Of a stretch of 17,516 nt of DNA, positions 6,307 to 17,100 are shown one piece after another. Source of the stretch: an uncultured Oscillospiraceae bacterium (lineage in GTDB: Bacteria > Bacillota > Clostridia > Oscillospirales > Oscillospiraceae). Location: NCBI GenBank assembly GCA_934645175.1, contig CAKUDE010000039.1, forward strand, positions 1-17,516, in the 5' to 3' direction. Made by a program: the position numbers and the translations under genes. The notes under the pieces were generated by a model, which was given only the letters and a program-made list of their open reading frames with translations, was not told the origin of the DNA and did no database searches. Within the stretch, counting starts at the first letter, position 1. Each line of letters begins with the position of its first letter.

Positions 6307-7266
6307 TTACGTTTCTTTATCCGCCGCTTTTTTCTTTTTGTATAAAAGGATCAGAATTGCGGCTGCAGGGATCGAAGCAATCAGCAAAATGCGCGCAGCA
6401 GAGACGAGCGTAAGCCCGAATGCCTCCTGCCTTTCGTGTGATTGAATGACATCCATCAGTTCGGGATTCGTGATATCATAGACGGATAATTCCTCGTTGT
6501 TTTGCTGTCCGAGCTTGGAGGAAACAAACGACCAGGTGGGAGGTTCGTCATCGGCTGACAAGCCAATCAGCACAGTTTCTCCGTCGGGGTAACGGGTGCG
6601 CCATTTTATGTATTCATTTTCTTCGAGACGCGCTTTCTCGACCAGAAGGGAAACGGGTAACAGCCGGAAGCTGGCATTTACCGGGCTGCTGCCGTCGCAA
6701 TCAAAATGGTCGAAGCACGCGCTCAACACGAAATCGCCCCGGTCGGTAACGAGGTAGTAGCCGAGGTTGGCGCAACAGCCTGCGGCCAATGCACAGTCTT
6801 TGAACAGAATTGCCCGCTGTATGCCCAACTGTGGGAATCTTTCCTGTATACTCTCAAGGCTTGGGAACGCTTGCAGGAGCACGGAATAGTAGGCGTAGGG
6901 AATTCCGGTGTAGAGCTGATCCGGATTGCCGAGCTGCAGATAAAGACCGTGGGAAGTCCAATCGGAGCCGTTTCCGACGACGTAGTAGGCAATTTCCGGG
7001 CTGTCCGGCGCGAGAGAATCCACATATTGTGTAATGTTTTCTTCCTTCTCAATAAGCGCAGAGAGGCGCGTTACCACTATCTTATAGTAACTGAGGGATT
7101 CCTGCGGATCAAGGTCGTACTTCTTGCAAAGTGTTCTGCATACTTCCTGCGGAAGCTCCGAGTCGGACACCAATGGCTCCGACAGCGCAAAACAGGGAGC
7201 GCAGAGGGCAAGAATGAGGCTTATCAGCAAAGCAGCTATTAAAACCCGGCTAGAATGTAAATGCAT
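6307..7266 (-). CDS. signal-peptide protein with C-terminal transmembrane anchor, unknown function
   Basis: This 319-residue protein has a signal peptide (about 1-27, ending CAPCFA), an exported domain of about 250 residues and a C-terminal membrane helix (about 289-309) followed by YKKKKAADKET. The exported part has several cysteines (CALAAGCC, SACFDHFDC) that may form disulfides, and no domain I can name. The start at 7266 has GAAGGAG 7 bases upstream. The first 17 bases overlap the end of the large upstream gene, so translation is probably coupled and the two proteins are likely made together. The domain plan matches the protein encoded next in the operon. Confidence 0.85.
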   Translation of the reverse strand: MHLHSSRVLIAALLISLILALCAPCFALSEPLVSDSELPQEVCRTLCKKYDLDPQESLSYYKIVVTRLSALIEKEENITQYVDSLAPDSPEIAYYVVGNGSDWTSHGLYLQLGNPDQLYTGIPYAYYSVLLQAFPSLESIQERFPQLGIQRAILFKDCALAAGCCANLGYYLVTDRGDFVLSACFDHFDCDGSSPVNASFRLLPVSLLVEKARLEENEYIKWRTRYPDGETVLIGLSADDEPPTWSFVSSKLGQQNNEELSVYDITNPELMDVIQSHERQEAFGLTLVSAARILLIASIPAAAILILLYKKKKAADKET

Positions 7267-10200
7267 TTTTCGACTCCTTCATAAAGAACTGTAAAGTATT
7301 TGTGCCCTGCGAGAAATCTGACCGGACGGAAGGGGAACTGAAGCTTTCCCAACTAGAAACTTCGGCAGTGATAAGAGAATCAAGAACAACACTATCCATC
7401 CATTCTACAGTGAAGTCAATCCCGTATTCTGTTATTTGACGACTACAGAGGCGATCGTATGTCAGATACCTCGCAGTACCACCATTCCGACTCCAGTCTG
7501 TTTCAGCGGTGACAATGCTCGGGTACGGGTCAAATAATGTGTACAAGTAAACAGGTTGATCTTCTAAATATTCAATCGAGTACCCAACTATCGGAACGAT
7601 ATGACCGACTTGACCGTTAGTGCTCTTTATTACCTGAGCTACGATTTCCGATGCACGCAAGATTTTTCGAAGAACTGCTTCTTCATAATACTGTTTTTCT
7701 CTGTATATGGCTTTCCGCTCACCGGAGTACGAAAAGCTATCGTAGCACGAGTAGTTTACTGCCCGTTCAGTCTCAATTATACTTGCTGTTTCGTTCAATG
7801 CTTTACCCTTAACAGCTCTAACAACTTGCCCCTGTGTGTATGTCCTACTGGAACTCCCGTAATGCTCTGCCATCATCAATGCAGTTGCAACCCAGCACCA
7901 GTTACTCATTTTCTGCCCTTCAAGCGTTGTGATCGGTGCGACCTCAAATTTCCATTTGCTCCGATTTGTGGAAACATTACTGATCCATTGCAGAGAAAGG
8001 CTCTGACTGTCAGTATTGTTTGATACGGAGATAATGCGTCCCGGTGCGTTCTTCGGCTCAAACAACAGAAGTCCGGAAGAATAGGCATAGATTTTCCAGC
8101 GGGTGTTGTCGGACAGAGAACCGTAAAGCTTTACCAAATCGACGCCAACCTGACTGCCTGAAACGCCCATATACAGAGAAGTGGAATTCATGGGCTGAAT
8201 CGTGTAGTAGCCGTCTGGCTGTAGTTTAATCGTCCATTGGGTAAGGAAACCATCGAATGCTGCCGTGTGGTCTTTCTGTCGGATTGTTGCCTGAGCAGTA
8301 AGACTGGCAGGATTAACATACATTCCGCTTACGCTGTTACGAATGACATACTCTTCAGTCGGTAACGTCGGAGTTCTGAGCAGCCTGATTTCATATGAGC
8401 CGGTTGCCTGTCCGGAGTGGCCTAAGACAATGTAATACGACTTGTCTTTTTGAAGTGTTGCAGTTAGACGGAAATTCAAATTTCCTCCTGAATTATCGTT
8501 TTCCCCCACACTTTGAAGATTACTGTCATAGATCCATATAAATGGATTACCGGAAGCGTTGGCACTGAAAAAAAGGTATTCATCGGTAAATGCAGGGGTG
8601 AATTTATAGCAGGTGTATGTATACGGTGATGCTGCAGTGACAAGCCTTGCCTGGTCGAGCAGAGTCGGGGCAGATGAGGAGAAATATCCAACATTGGTAG
8701 TAGATGTGAGCTTAATTTTGCATGAGCCGGTTGCGCCGGTGAGCGATTCCACGCAGAAATAATAAGTTGTCCCGGCGGTAAGGTGGTAGGTCAGGCGAAA
8801 GTTCCCGCTGCCGGCAGAGCCATCGTCGCCGGTGATTTCTGTCTCAGCAGAAACTATCAGCCCCACTCGAGGCATGATACTTGTACGCTCGAAACTTTGT
8901 AATGTATAGAAGCCTGAGACGGTTGGGGTATACTTAAAGTATTTGGCTTCATTCGACAGCGAGATTTGCACATTTGTGAGCTGATCCTTTGTCAGTGCCA
9001 CGGCGTTTTCAATCGTTGAGGGAGGCGGTGCGGGGATGTAGTTGATTTCCAGCGAGGGGCGGTGCGTACCGTGGTCATAGGAGGCAAGCAGCTTGCTGTT
9101 CTTTACCGTGCCGTTTTCCAAGCTGTCCGGCGCCTTAAAGAGGATGCCCTTGCTCTGATTGTAGCTGCCCGACTTCCACCCCTTGACCGCTATGGTGATA
9201 TTAAAGGGATAATAGTGCGCTGTTTCCTGAGCGGTGCCGTTGGCATAGGAAACGGAGTTGGTTGACAGCAACACGCCGACGTTCGCTACACCGACATTTG
9301 ACCAGTTCGCTGTGTCCTCAGCCCAGACGTTGCCGTTGAAGACATGGCAGTTGACAGTCAGCGCTTCGGCCTCACACATCAGACCGCGGACAAAGACAGT
9401 TGCGGAGGTAATGCTTTCGGCACTCGGGATGGACGAAAGATCCAGTCCCGGAAACTTCATCAGAAAACGGGAAATGCCGTAAGTGTCACGCAGACCAACA
9501 AACAGAGAGGTGGAGCTGCCGCTTGAGCCGCGCAGACTGTTGAGCGTAACGTCCTGAATTGCTCCTGCGCCGAAATTTGCATAGTTTAAGTTGATGGATG
9601 GGTCGATACGGATCGGATAGGTCGTTGCGGGGTCGGAAAGATAATCTGCGTCCAGACAGACAGTCAAAAGATAGGCTGCGCCTTCCTGTAGGGTCTGGAT
9701 TTCCAGATTGCCGAGTGTATTATTCCGCTCATCGGCCGTAACGACGAGAATGTCGCCCAGTGTCGCACGGACAGAACCTTCGACATCGAGTAGCACATAG
9801 GCGTCATCTTGCTGCGAAAGCGTCAGACCGTTTGTCCGCAGTGCGAAGGAATACTCCGTCTGGCCGGTATAGCTTTCTACGACAATGTCCTCCTTGAAGC
9901 CTGTATAGGTCAACTGATACATATACCGCGTTTTTGCGTCAAGTGTGTAACTGACCGTTTTTGAATCTTCGGAAAGAGAAGCTTGTGGGATGGCAGTAAC
10001 GGTTTGTGAGGGCAGCATCGGCAGCAGTGTAAGGCTTGTATCTCCGTGCGCCAGTGTGATGCGTCGGTCAAGCGGCGGGAAAAGTGTGTGCTGATTGCGT
10101 GCTGCGCGGAAATATAGCCTCCTGCCTCCGTTTGCGGAGTAAGGCTTAGGGAGATGTCCTGCACAACACCGTCGGAGTTGATGAATTTGACCGGCTGGCC

Positions 10201-10446
10201 ATAGAGCTTCATCGTTTGTGTGCCGTCTTCATTTTGGTAGACGCGCGTATAAAGATTTGGCTCCGCATCGGTAAGACGCAATCTGCCAGTTTCCGACACT
10301 TCTTCGGAATCGTCGTATTGCGGTGCGGCAGAGGGAATGTTGCCTTCAAGCGCTTGTGTGGGGAGGGGAATGAGCTGCATCAGGAGCGCAAGGAACAGTG
10401 CAAGGGACAGGAAATGACAGACACGTTGTTTTGTCTTTTCTTTCAT
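7250..10446 (-). pseudogene. secreted multidomain papain-like cysteine protease, frameshifted
   Basis: A single gene of about 1065 codons is split by a one-base loss. The first part starts at ATG 10446 (GGAAGGAG upstream) with a signal peptide (MKEKTKQRVCHFLSLALFLA..., cleaved near TQA) and runs to about 10062. The rest continues in another frame to 7250. Domains in order are: a DNRLRE-type carbohydrate-binding-like module (about 9585-9020, SRFLMKFPGLDLSSIPSAES); two PPC-like beta domains (about 8990-8700 and 8640-8390); a ricin-like lectin domain (about 8340-7950); and a papain-like protease domain with Cys in SNWCWVA (codon 7895-7897), His in GHIVPIVGY (7601-7603) and Asp in FDPYP (7529-7531). 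It probably acts outside the cell, bound to glycans, and cleaves an unknown protein. It heads the operon with the two anchored proteins. If the frameshift is a sequencing error, the gene is intact. Confidence 0.8.
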
Positions 10447-10519
10447 AATGTTACTCCTTCCGTTTTTGCAATTATGTCTCATTTTCTTCCGGGCGTTGTT
10501 TCGAATTACACCTCCTTTG

Positions 10520-10572
10520 AAAAAAACCAAAGTACGGGGGCGCGAGCGTTGAGCAGGGCGGCGTGCTTTGGT
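10520..10572 (-). terminator. leader hairpin with U-run, possible attenuator
   Basis: On the minus strand ACCAAAG (10566-10572) pairs with CTTTGGT (10526-10532) around a GC-rich centre, followed by a T-run (10520-10525) and then AAAGGAGG. The hairpin begins almost at the expected transcript start, within the leader of the protease operon. It could stop transcription early unless another structure forms, or it may simply protect the 5' end. Confidence 0.5.
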
Positions 10573-10580
10573 CTAAAGTC

Positions 10581-10608
10581 AGTATATCACAGTTTTTCGC
10601 GATGTCAA
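10581..10608 (-). promoter_or_regulatory. promoter of the minus-strand export operon
   Basis: On the minus strand TTGACA (10603-10608) and TATACT (10581-10586) are separated by 16 bases. Transcription would start near 10574, giving a leader of about 130 bases before ATG 10446. Confidence 0.7.
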
Positions 10609-10716
10609 GCATATGGACGACGAAAAAAAGATATATTTTGAAAAAATACCGGAAAAGCCGAATGAGCATCCGCGAAAAAATCTGCGCGGAGCCTTTCCGC
10701 ACGACAAAGGAAAACC

Positions 10717-10741
10717 GCAAGGATTTCCTTGCACTTTTTTT
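10717..10741 (+). terminator. small intrinsic terminator before the riboswitch promoter
   Basis: GCAAGG-ATTT-CCTTGC is a perfect 6-bp stem followed by AC and seven T. It ends 10 bases before the -35 box at 10752, so it could insulate the B12-controlled gene from upstream transcripts. No plus-strand gene ends here. Confidence 0.5.
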
Positions 10742-10751
10742 GAATGGGGGA

Positions 10752-10780
10752 TTGACAAATTCTTCCGTTCGTGCTATTTT
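10752..10780 (+). promoter_or_regulatory. promoter for the cobalamin-riboswitch gene
   Basis: TTGACA (10752-10757), a 17-base spacer and TATTTT (10775-10780) preceded by TGC (extended -10) form a strong housekeeping promoter. Transcription would start near 10787, just before the riboswitch P1 stem. Confidence 0.75.
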
Positions 10781-10801
10781 AAGCGGTAGAAAGTAAATAA
10801 G

Positions 10802-10985
10802 TGTTTCGGTTCCTGTCGGGCGGTCAAAGCGCGGCGGGAGAATAGAGAATCGTGTGAAAATCACGAGCGGTACCGCCACTGTAGGCGCGGAGACCGCCGC
10901 TTTGGCGAAAGCCGGTCATTGGGAGCTTTCCCGAGAAGGCCTGCGGCGGATCGATGATGTGCGAGCCAGGAGAACTGCCGGAATA
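10802..10985 (+). promoter_or_regulatory. cobalamin (AdoCbl/B12) riboswitch aptamer
   Basis: The conserved cobalamin-riboswitch core is visible: GTGTGAAAATCACGAGC followed by GGTACCGCCACTGTA (about 10852-10883), and the B12-box-like end GAGCCAGGAGAACTGCCGG (10963-10981). P1 forms between 10802-10809 and 10978-10985 (8 bp with two wobbles), and GGTTC next to it can pair with GAACT at 10972-10976. From family knowledge, ligand binding normally turns expression off. A terminator follows at 11047. A possible antiterminator is CGCCGC (11025-11030) pairing with GCGGCG (11050-11055), which would break the terminator stem; this pairing is inference. Confidence 0.93.
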
Positions 10986-11046
10986 CTTCGGAGCGTCGGA
11001 GGTCTGCCAAGTACGGATCTCGGGCGCCGCTTGTCGCGGGAATACG

Positions 11047-11086
11047 GCCGCGGCGGCTCATTTTGAGTCGCCGCGGCTTTTTCTTT
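11047..11086 (+). terminator. riboswitch expression-platform terminator
   Basis: Arms 11047-11060 and 11064-11077 form a 14-bp stem (one G-T wobble) with a 3-base loop, followed by TTTTTCTTT. It lies between the B12 aptamer and the ATG at 11146, so it is the likely off-switch when cobalamin is bound. Confidence 0.9.
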
Positions 11087-11145
11087 GCGGTGGGGCGGGC
11101 GCGCGTCCCGGCTTTCAAAACAAATATAAACGGAGGAAGAAAACC

Positions 11146-14100
11146 ATGAAGAAACGTCTTCTGAGCCTGCTTCTCGTACTGGCATTGGTGTTCAGCGTTC
11201 TGCCGCTGAGCGCGCTTGCCGGCGACAGCGAGGAGAAGGTTCGCGTCATCGTGGAGAACACGACCTACACGGCCGAGACAGCGCCGTGGTCGGGTACTCT
11301 CGTTGACACCTATGTCACCCTGACGGAGGGATGCACGATGATGTCGTGCGTCCAAGCTGCCATATCGACTGCAGGTAAGACCTACACTGCCGGAGAATCA
11401 GAGTTTGGACTGTACCTGTCTGAAGTGGGCGGCCTGAAGGAAGGCGACGGCGGAAGCGGCGCCGGCTGGATGGGCACGCTGAACGACTGGTTCGTCAATT
11501 TCAGCTTTGCCAAGTTTGGCTATGACGACGGCAAGATCGTTGACGGCGACGTGATTCGCGTTATGTACACCTGTGACGGCGAGGATCTCGGCGGCTCCTG
11601 GAACAACAATGACAAGACCGTCAAGGCTCTGACTGCAAGCGTCGGTTCGATCGTGCCCGCGTTTGACAAGAACACGCACGACTATACGCTGACGGTTCCG
11701 CAGGGGACGACGAGCCTGACCGTCAGCCCGACGGCGAGCAACAAGAATTTTATGGTGAAGACCTCCGTCGGCGAGACGACGTATCGCGCACAGGATGCCA
11801 TTCCCGTTTCCGAGGGAACGGTCATTACCGTTAAGTGCGGAGATCCGAGTTGGCCGACGATGAATGATGCAGCGGACATTCCGGCGGAAACCTACACGCT
11901 GACCGTCCGCATTGATAAGGGCAATACCGCCCCGAAGCGCGCCGAGGGTGTTGCCGCGACTGCAACCGCCGAGACTGCGCTGAGTGTGGCGTATACGCTC
12001 GACCTCGGCACGATTTTTACCGACGAGGACGGCGATGCGCTGACCTACCTCGTCAGTGTTAACAACGGCGAATTTGTTGCCGCTGCGGAAGATTACAGCT
12101 TCTCCGCTGCTGCGGCCGGGACCTATACGCTGGTATTCAAGGCCAACGACGGTAAGACCGACAGCGCCGAAACCTATACCGTCACGCTGAGCGTGACCGA
12201 TCCTGCCGGCCCCGGTGCACCGTGTGAGCTGCAGCTGAGCGGCATTCATGACGCGCAGGTCAAGTACCTCAAGCTCTATTCCTTCAACGGCGAGGAAAAG
12301 ACCGGAGAGGATCTGCTGGCTTCCGTGACGCCCGAGAGCAGCAGCTACACGCTGACCGTTGCGGCCGGCGACTACTGGGTCGAAGGCTACAATGCCGAGG
12401 ACGAATACAACGGCGCGGTCGTTCTGACCGTCCGTACCGATGCGGAAAACAGGTTTGAGGTCAAGCGCGTGTATGAAATCTACGCCTCCAACTCCGGTTG
12501 GGTGCGGGACGTTGATTACCGTATAGACGTTACCGTCAGCAGAGGCGGCGTTGTCCGCAAGTCTCAGACCGGCGTGTCGACGAACTGGGGCAATGTCCGC
12601 GCCTCCTGCATTTTCATTGTCGGCGATACCGTTACGGCAACCCTTACGCCGATCGGTGAACGTGCGGAGGGCTATGTTCCCGTGACCGTCAGCAAGACGG
12701 AGACGATGAATACCTCCATCAGCACCTCCGTCCCGAAGGGACTGGTGATCACCATCCACGCGCCTGCCGGTTCGACGATTGACGTCGGCACCTTCGGTAC
12801 TTACTACATTTACAAGTTTGTGGAAGCCGAGAGCGTTACTTCGGACGAAAACGGTGTGACTGCGATCTTCAAGGTCCCCGAGGCGGGCAGCGCGAATCAC
12901 TTCTACCGCGTGATGAACCCCAACGGCGTGACCTACTGGCAGTTTGCCAAGTGGACCGCTGCGGCGGAGATCACCGTGACCGCCGAGGATCTTTACATCG
13001 GCAGCACGGATTTTGTGAAGAGCTCGATTCTCCGCTATGAGAAGAACTACTATGACCGTGCGGATATTTATCTGAATATCAACGGCCAGGGCTATATGAA
13101 CATGGAGGTCGGCGGGACCTTCGAGCTGAACGTCTTCCGTAACTGGATGGCGATCGAAAACTATATGAACTCCAAGGTTGCGCTGCCGGATATGCACTAT
13201 CAGGTCATCAACCCCGACGGCACGCCGAGCGACATTCTGTCCATCGTTCCGAACGAGAAGAACAGCTCCGTGGCTGTCATGACCGCCAATAAGCCCGGTA
13301 CGGCCATCGTGCTCGTTACCTATGACGCGATGACCCATATGCAGGCTCAGAGCTCCTCCTCGAGCAAGCAGTTCTCCGCCATCTGGCCGGAGTGCACGGG
13401 CGTGTTTATCGTCACCGTCGGCAACGACGGCTCCTCCATCGAGCTGGGCATGACCCTCGACCGCATGGACGCGACGTTTAAGGACGATGCCGCCCGCGCC
13501 GAGGCCATCCGCCTGGATGCCGAGCATGACATTCTGTTCTATGTCGGCAGCGAGGGCGCGAGCTACACCTTCAAGCCCGAGGCAGGCACGAGCGTTTCCG
13601 TCGCCCGTTCCACCGTCGGCGCTGCCATGACCTTCTCCGGCTTCACGACCGAAGGCGTTACGACCGACGGCGAGGGAAATGTCACCGTGACGGGTCTGAC
13701 GACCGGCCGTCACATCGTGAAGATCGAAAAGGACGGTAAGGCGAATTATCAGGTCATCACCGCCCGTGGCGTGACCTATGAGATTCAGGACAAGGACGGC
13801 AATCCGCTGCCCGAGGGTACGCTGCCTAAGGCCGGCCAGACCATCCGCCTCCAGTTTAACAACCTGGTTTCTCCGAAGGAGAAGCTCTCCGGCGTTTACA
13901 ACTTCAACTTCTCTCTGTACTATCAGGGCGAGGACGGAACCTACTTCCGCTCCAACCCCGGCGGAAACTTCGGCGTCTATGACTTCAGTGGAAATCCCGT
14001 CCGTCAGGTCATCGAGATCACCATTCCGAAGTACTGGACGGGCAGCAGCTATGACCTGACCGGTGCGATCAAGGTTGCCGGTTACCCCGGCATCCCGACG

Positions 14101-17100
14101 CACCGCATGGTAACTTATGCCAACGGCGCGAAGATGGTCGGCACCGCACCGAACACCTCCGGCATTCTGGCGGTTCTTCCGGAGCTTTCCATCGCATTGG
14201 GCGAGACGAAGTTCCTGACCGGAACGCTGAACTTTGTCGACGAAAACGGCAACCCGGTTGACTGCTCCAATTTCACCTTCACGATGAAGGACGACGCGAA
14301 CAATGCCGTTACCGTCAACCCCGACGGTACCTTCGGCTGTGTTGCCGGCACCTATGACTTCACGGTTCGCGCAGCGGGCTATGAGTACAAGACCGGCAAC
14401 GTTACCGTCGCCGAGGACGGCGAGAACATTTTCACAGTTACGCTGCAGAGCACCTCCGCCTCCGCATGGGACGGCGTGAACGTGCAGGAGCCGCAGCTTG
14501 ACGGCGATGTGTATCTCATTTCCAACGGCGCAGAGCTGGCATGGTTTGTCCAAAAGATCAACGCCAAGACCGCAGTCAGCGGCCGCCTGACCGGGGATAT
14601 CGAGCTTGCCAAATATCCGTGGATTGCTTCCCTGACCTCCGGCGGCCCCTGCGTCAAGCTCGACGGTGCAGGCTATGCGATCCGTGACCTGAACGGCGAC
14701 AAGGGCCTGTTCGGCGCACTGGGCGCGAATTCCGAGATCCGGAACCTCCGCATCTGCGGCGAACTGACCGGCGGTGGTGCAATCGCCACGAACGTGAGCG
14801 GCACCGGTACCGTTCTGGAGAATTGCGCAAACTATGCAACGATTTCCGGTAACAGTAAGAATGTCGGCGGTTTGCTCGGTACCGCATACGGCGTGACCCT
14901 GATCAACTGCGCCAACTTTGCACTCGTCGGCGGCAACGAGAATGTCGGCGGCTTGGTTGGCAACGTGTCTAGTAATGTTGTGATCCACAACGGCAGTAAC
15001 GTCGCGATGATTTCCGGCGTGAAGTTTGTCGGCGGTCTGGTCGGCGCCGTCAACGGCGGCTTTGAGATGACCGCAAGCTACAACACCGGCCTTGTGACAG
15101 GCGACCAGTTTGTCGGCGGTATCGCGGGCGACGTATGCAACTCCTGCGTGATTTCCGACTGCTATACGCTCGGCGACGTGTCCGGCACGCAGAATGTCGG
15201 CGGCGCCTTCGGCCGCTTCCAGGGACCGAGCTGGGGTTCCGGTATGGCTTCCGTTTCGAACTGCTATGCCGCAGGTGTCGTGACCTGCACAGGCAGCAAT
15301 TCCGGCGGCTTCTTTGCTGCTTTTGACACCGATAAGGCCAAGGCTGAAAAGGTTTTCTTCCTGAATACCGCATTCGCTTCCGATAAGGTTGCCGAGGCGC
15401 TGACGCTGGCTGAGCTGCGTTCCGCTGACCTGAGCGATGCCTTTGCGCCCGTCTGCGGCGGCTTCCCCGCACTCAAGTGGCAGACGAACGTGACCTTCCA
15501 TACGCCGTCCGGAGATGGCAGCGTCACAATGCCGACCTGTACCGAGAAGGGGTACACCGAATACACCTGCGCAAAGTGCCGTGTGAGCTATCGTACCGAC
15601 TACAAGCCCGCTAACGGTCATGATTTCTGCGACCATGCCGAGATCGATGAGAACTGCCCGGACTGCACCTTTGTACGCCCCGGCTGCACCACCGACGGCA
15701 AGATCGTGCGTACCTGCCGCGCCGACGGCTGCACGGAGACGAAGGTCGATGTGCTGCCCGCGACCGGCCACACGGAGGACGAGAGCAAGACCGTTGCGCA
15801 TCTGACTTATAAGAGCTGCGTCTGTGCCGTTTGCGGTGAGAGCTATGTTCTCTGGAACGATCCGCTCTTTGCCGGTATGGATCTGCCCGAGGATCTGATT
15901 GCCTCCATTACGGTCAACAACGGTACGCCGAACTGGATTTACAACGCGGAGAAAAACCGCATCGAAAGCAACAGCGTCGGTCTGGACAGAACGACAGCCT
16001 CTCTGATGCTTACGCTGACCCTTGCAAAGGACGCACAGATTCGTTTTGTCTACGGCGTGTCGTCCGAGAACAACTATGACAAACTCACCATTACCGCTGT
16101 TGTAGACGGCCAGACCGTCACCATTGCCAACGGCATCAGTGGTGAAAGAAATGCCGAATTCAGCCTTGCTCTGAAGACCGGTGTGGAGTATTCCATCACC
16201 TTTGCCTACACGAAGGACTCCTCCTCGGCATCCGGCGAGGATTTGGGCTGGTTCAAGGAGCTGGGCTTCACCAAGCTCGTTACGCACGATGAGGTTGAAG
16301 CGCTGATCAATGCGATCGGCAAAGTCGGCTTTGCCTCCGGCGATGCCATCGCTGCTGCACGCAAGCTCTATGACGCTGCGAGCGAGGAGCAGCAGGCGCT
16401 GGTGGAGAGCTATGCAAAGTTGACCGCTGCCGAGACGTTCTATGCCACGCTGATTGCACTGCGTGAGGATGTGCAGAGCTACGATGCCGCGACTGTGACC
16501 GCCGACGACAAGGCGGATCTGGAAGCGCTTCTCTCGCGTATCGACGCCGTGCTTGCCGACGAGCTGCTCGCCGACAGTGCCAAGCAGACACTGGAGGGTT
16601 ATCAGATCGAACTGAACGCTATGCTGAGCCGTCTGGCCGACATCGCCGCAGCGATTGCCGAGCTGACCGCTTGGCTCGATGAAATCGATCCCGAGACCGT
16701 TACGAGAGACGACCTTGGTACGCTGTATGCGCTCTATGAGCAGATCAATGCGCTGCGCAGAGAGAACAACCTCTCCGGGCAGAATCAAGCAGAGCTTGCC
16801 GCACTGCTGCGTCGTGTTACGGATATGATGTCGCTGCTGACCCGTATTGCAAATACCATTGAGGACGCGCAGAATGCGCTGGGCAATATGTCGGTCGATA
16901 CCGTGACCTCCGCAGACAAAGACGCGATCCTTGCTTTCGCGACGCAGATCGCGCAGCTGACGGAGGGGAAAAACCTGACGGCTCAGCAGCGTGCGCTGTG
17001 CCAGAGCATTATCGCTTATGCCAAGCAGCTTGTCGACCGCATCGACGCGGTTGCCGCCGAGATTGCGGCAATTGCCAAGGCCTGTGACCGTACGGAGCAG

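Noticed and set aside
9910..10530. 206-residue separate protein
   Set aside because: Its N-terminal part is the true start of the secreted protease gene and its last 80 or so residues are out-of-frame sequence after the one-base loss, so it is not an independent gene. The start at 10530 is also wrong; ATG 10446 has the ribosome site.
10563..10796. 77-codon plus-strand frame between the two divergent promoters
   Set aside because: It has no ribosome site, runs through the terminator at 10717 and the promoter at 10752, and resembles no family.
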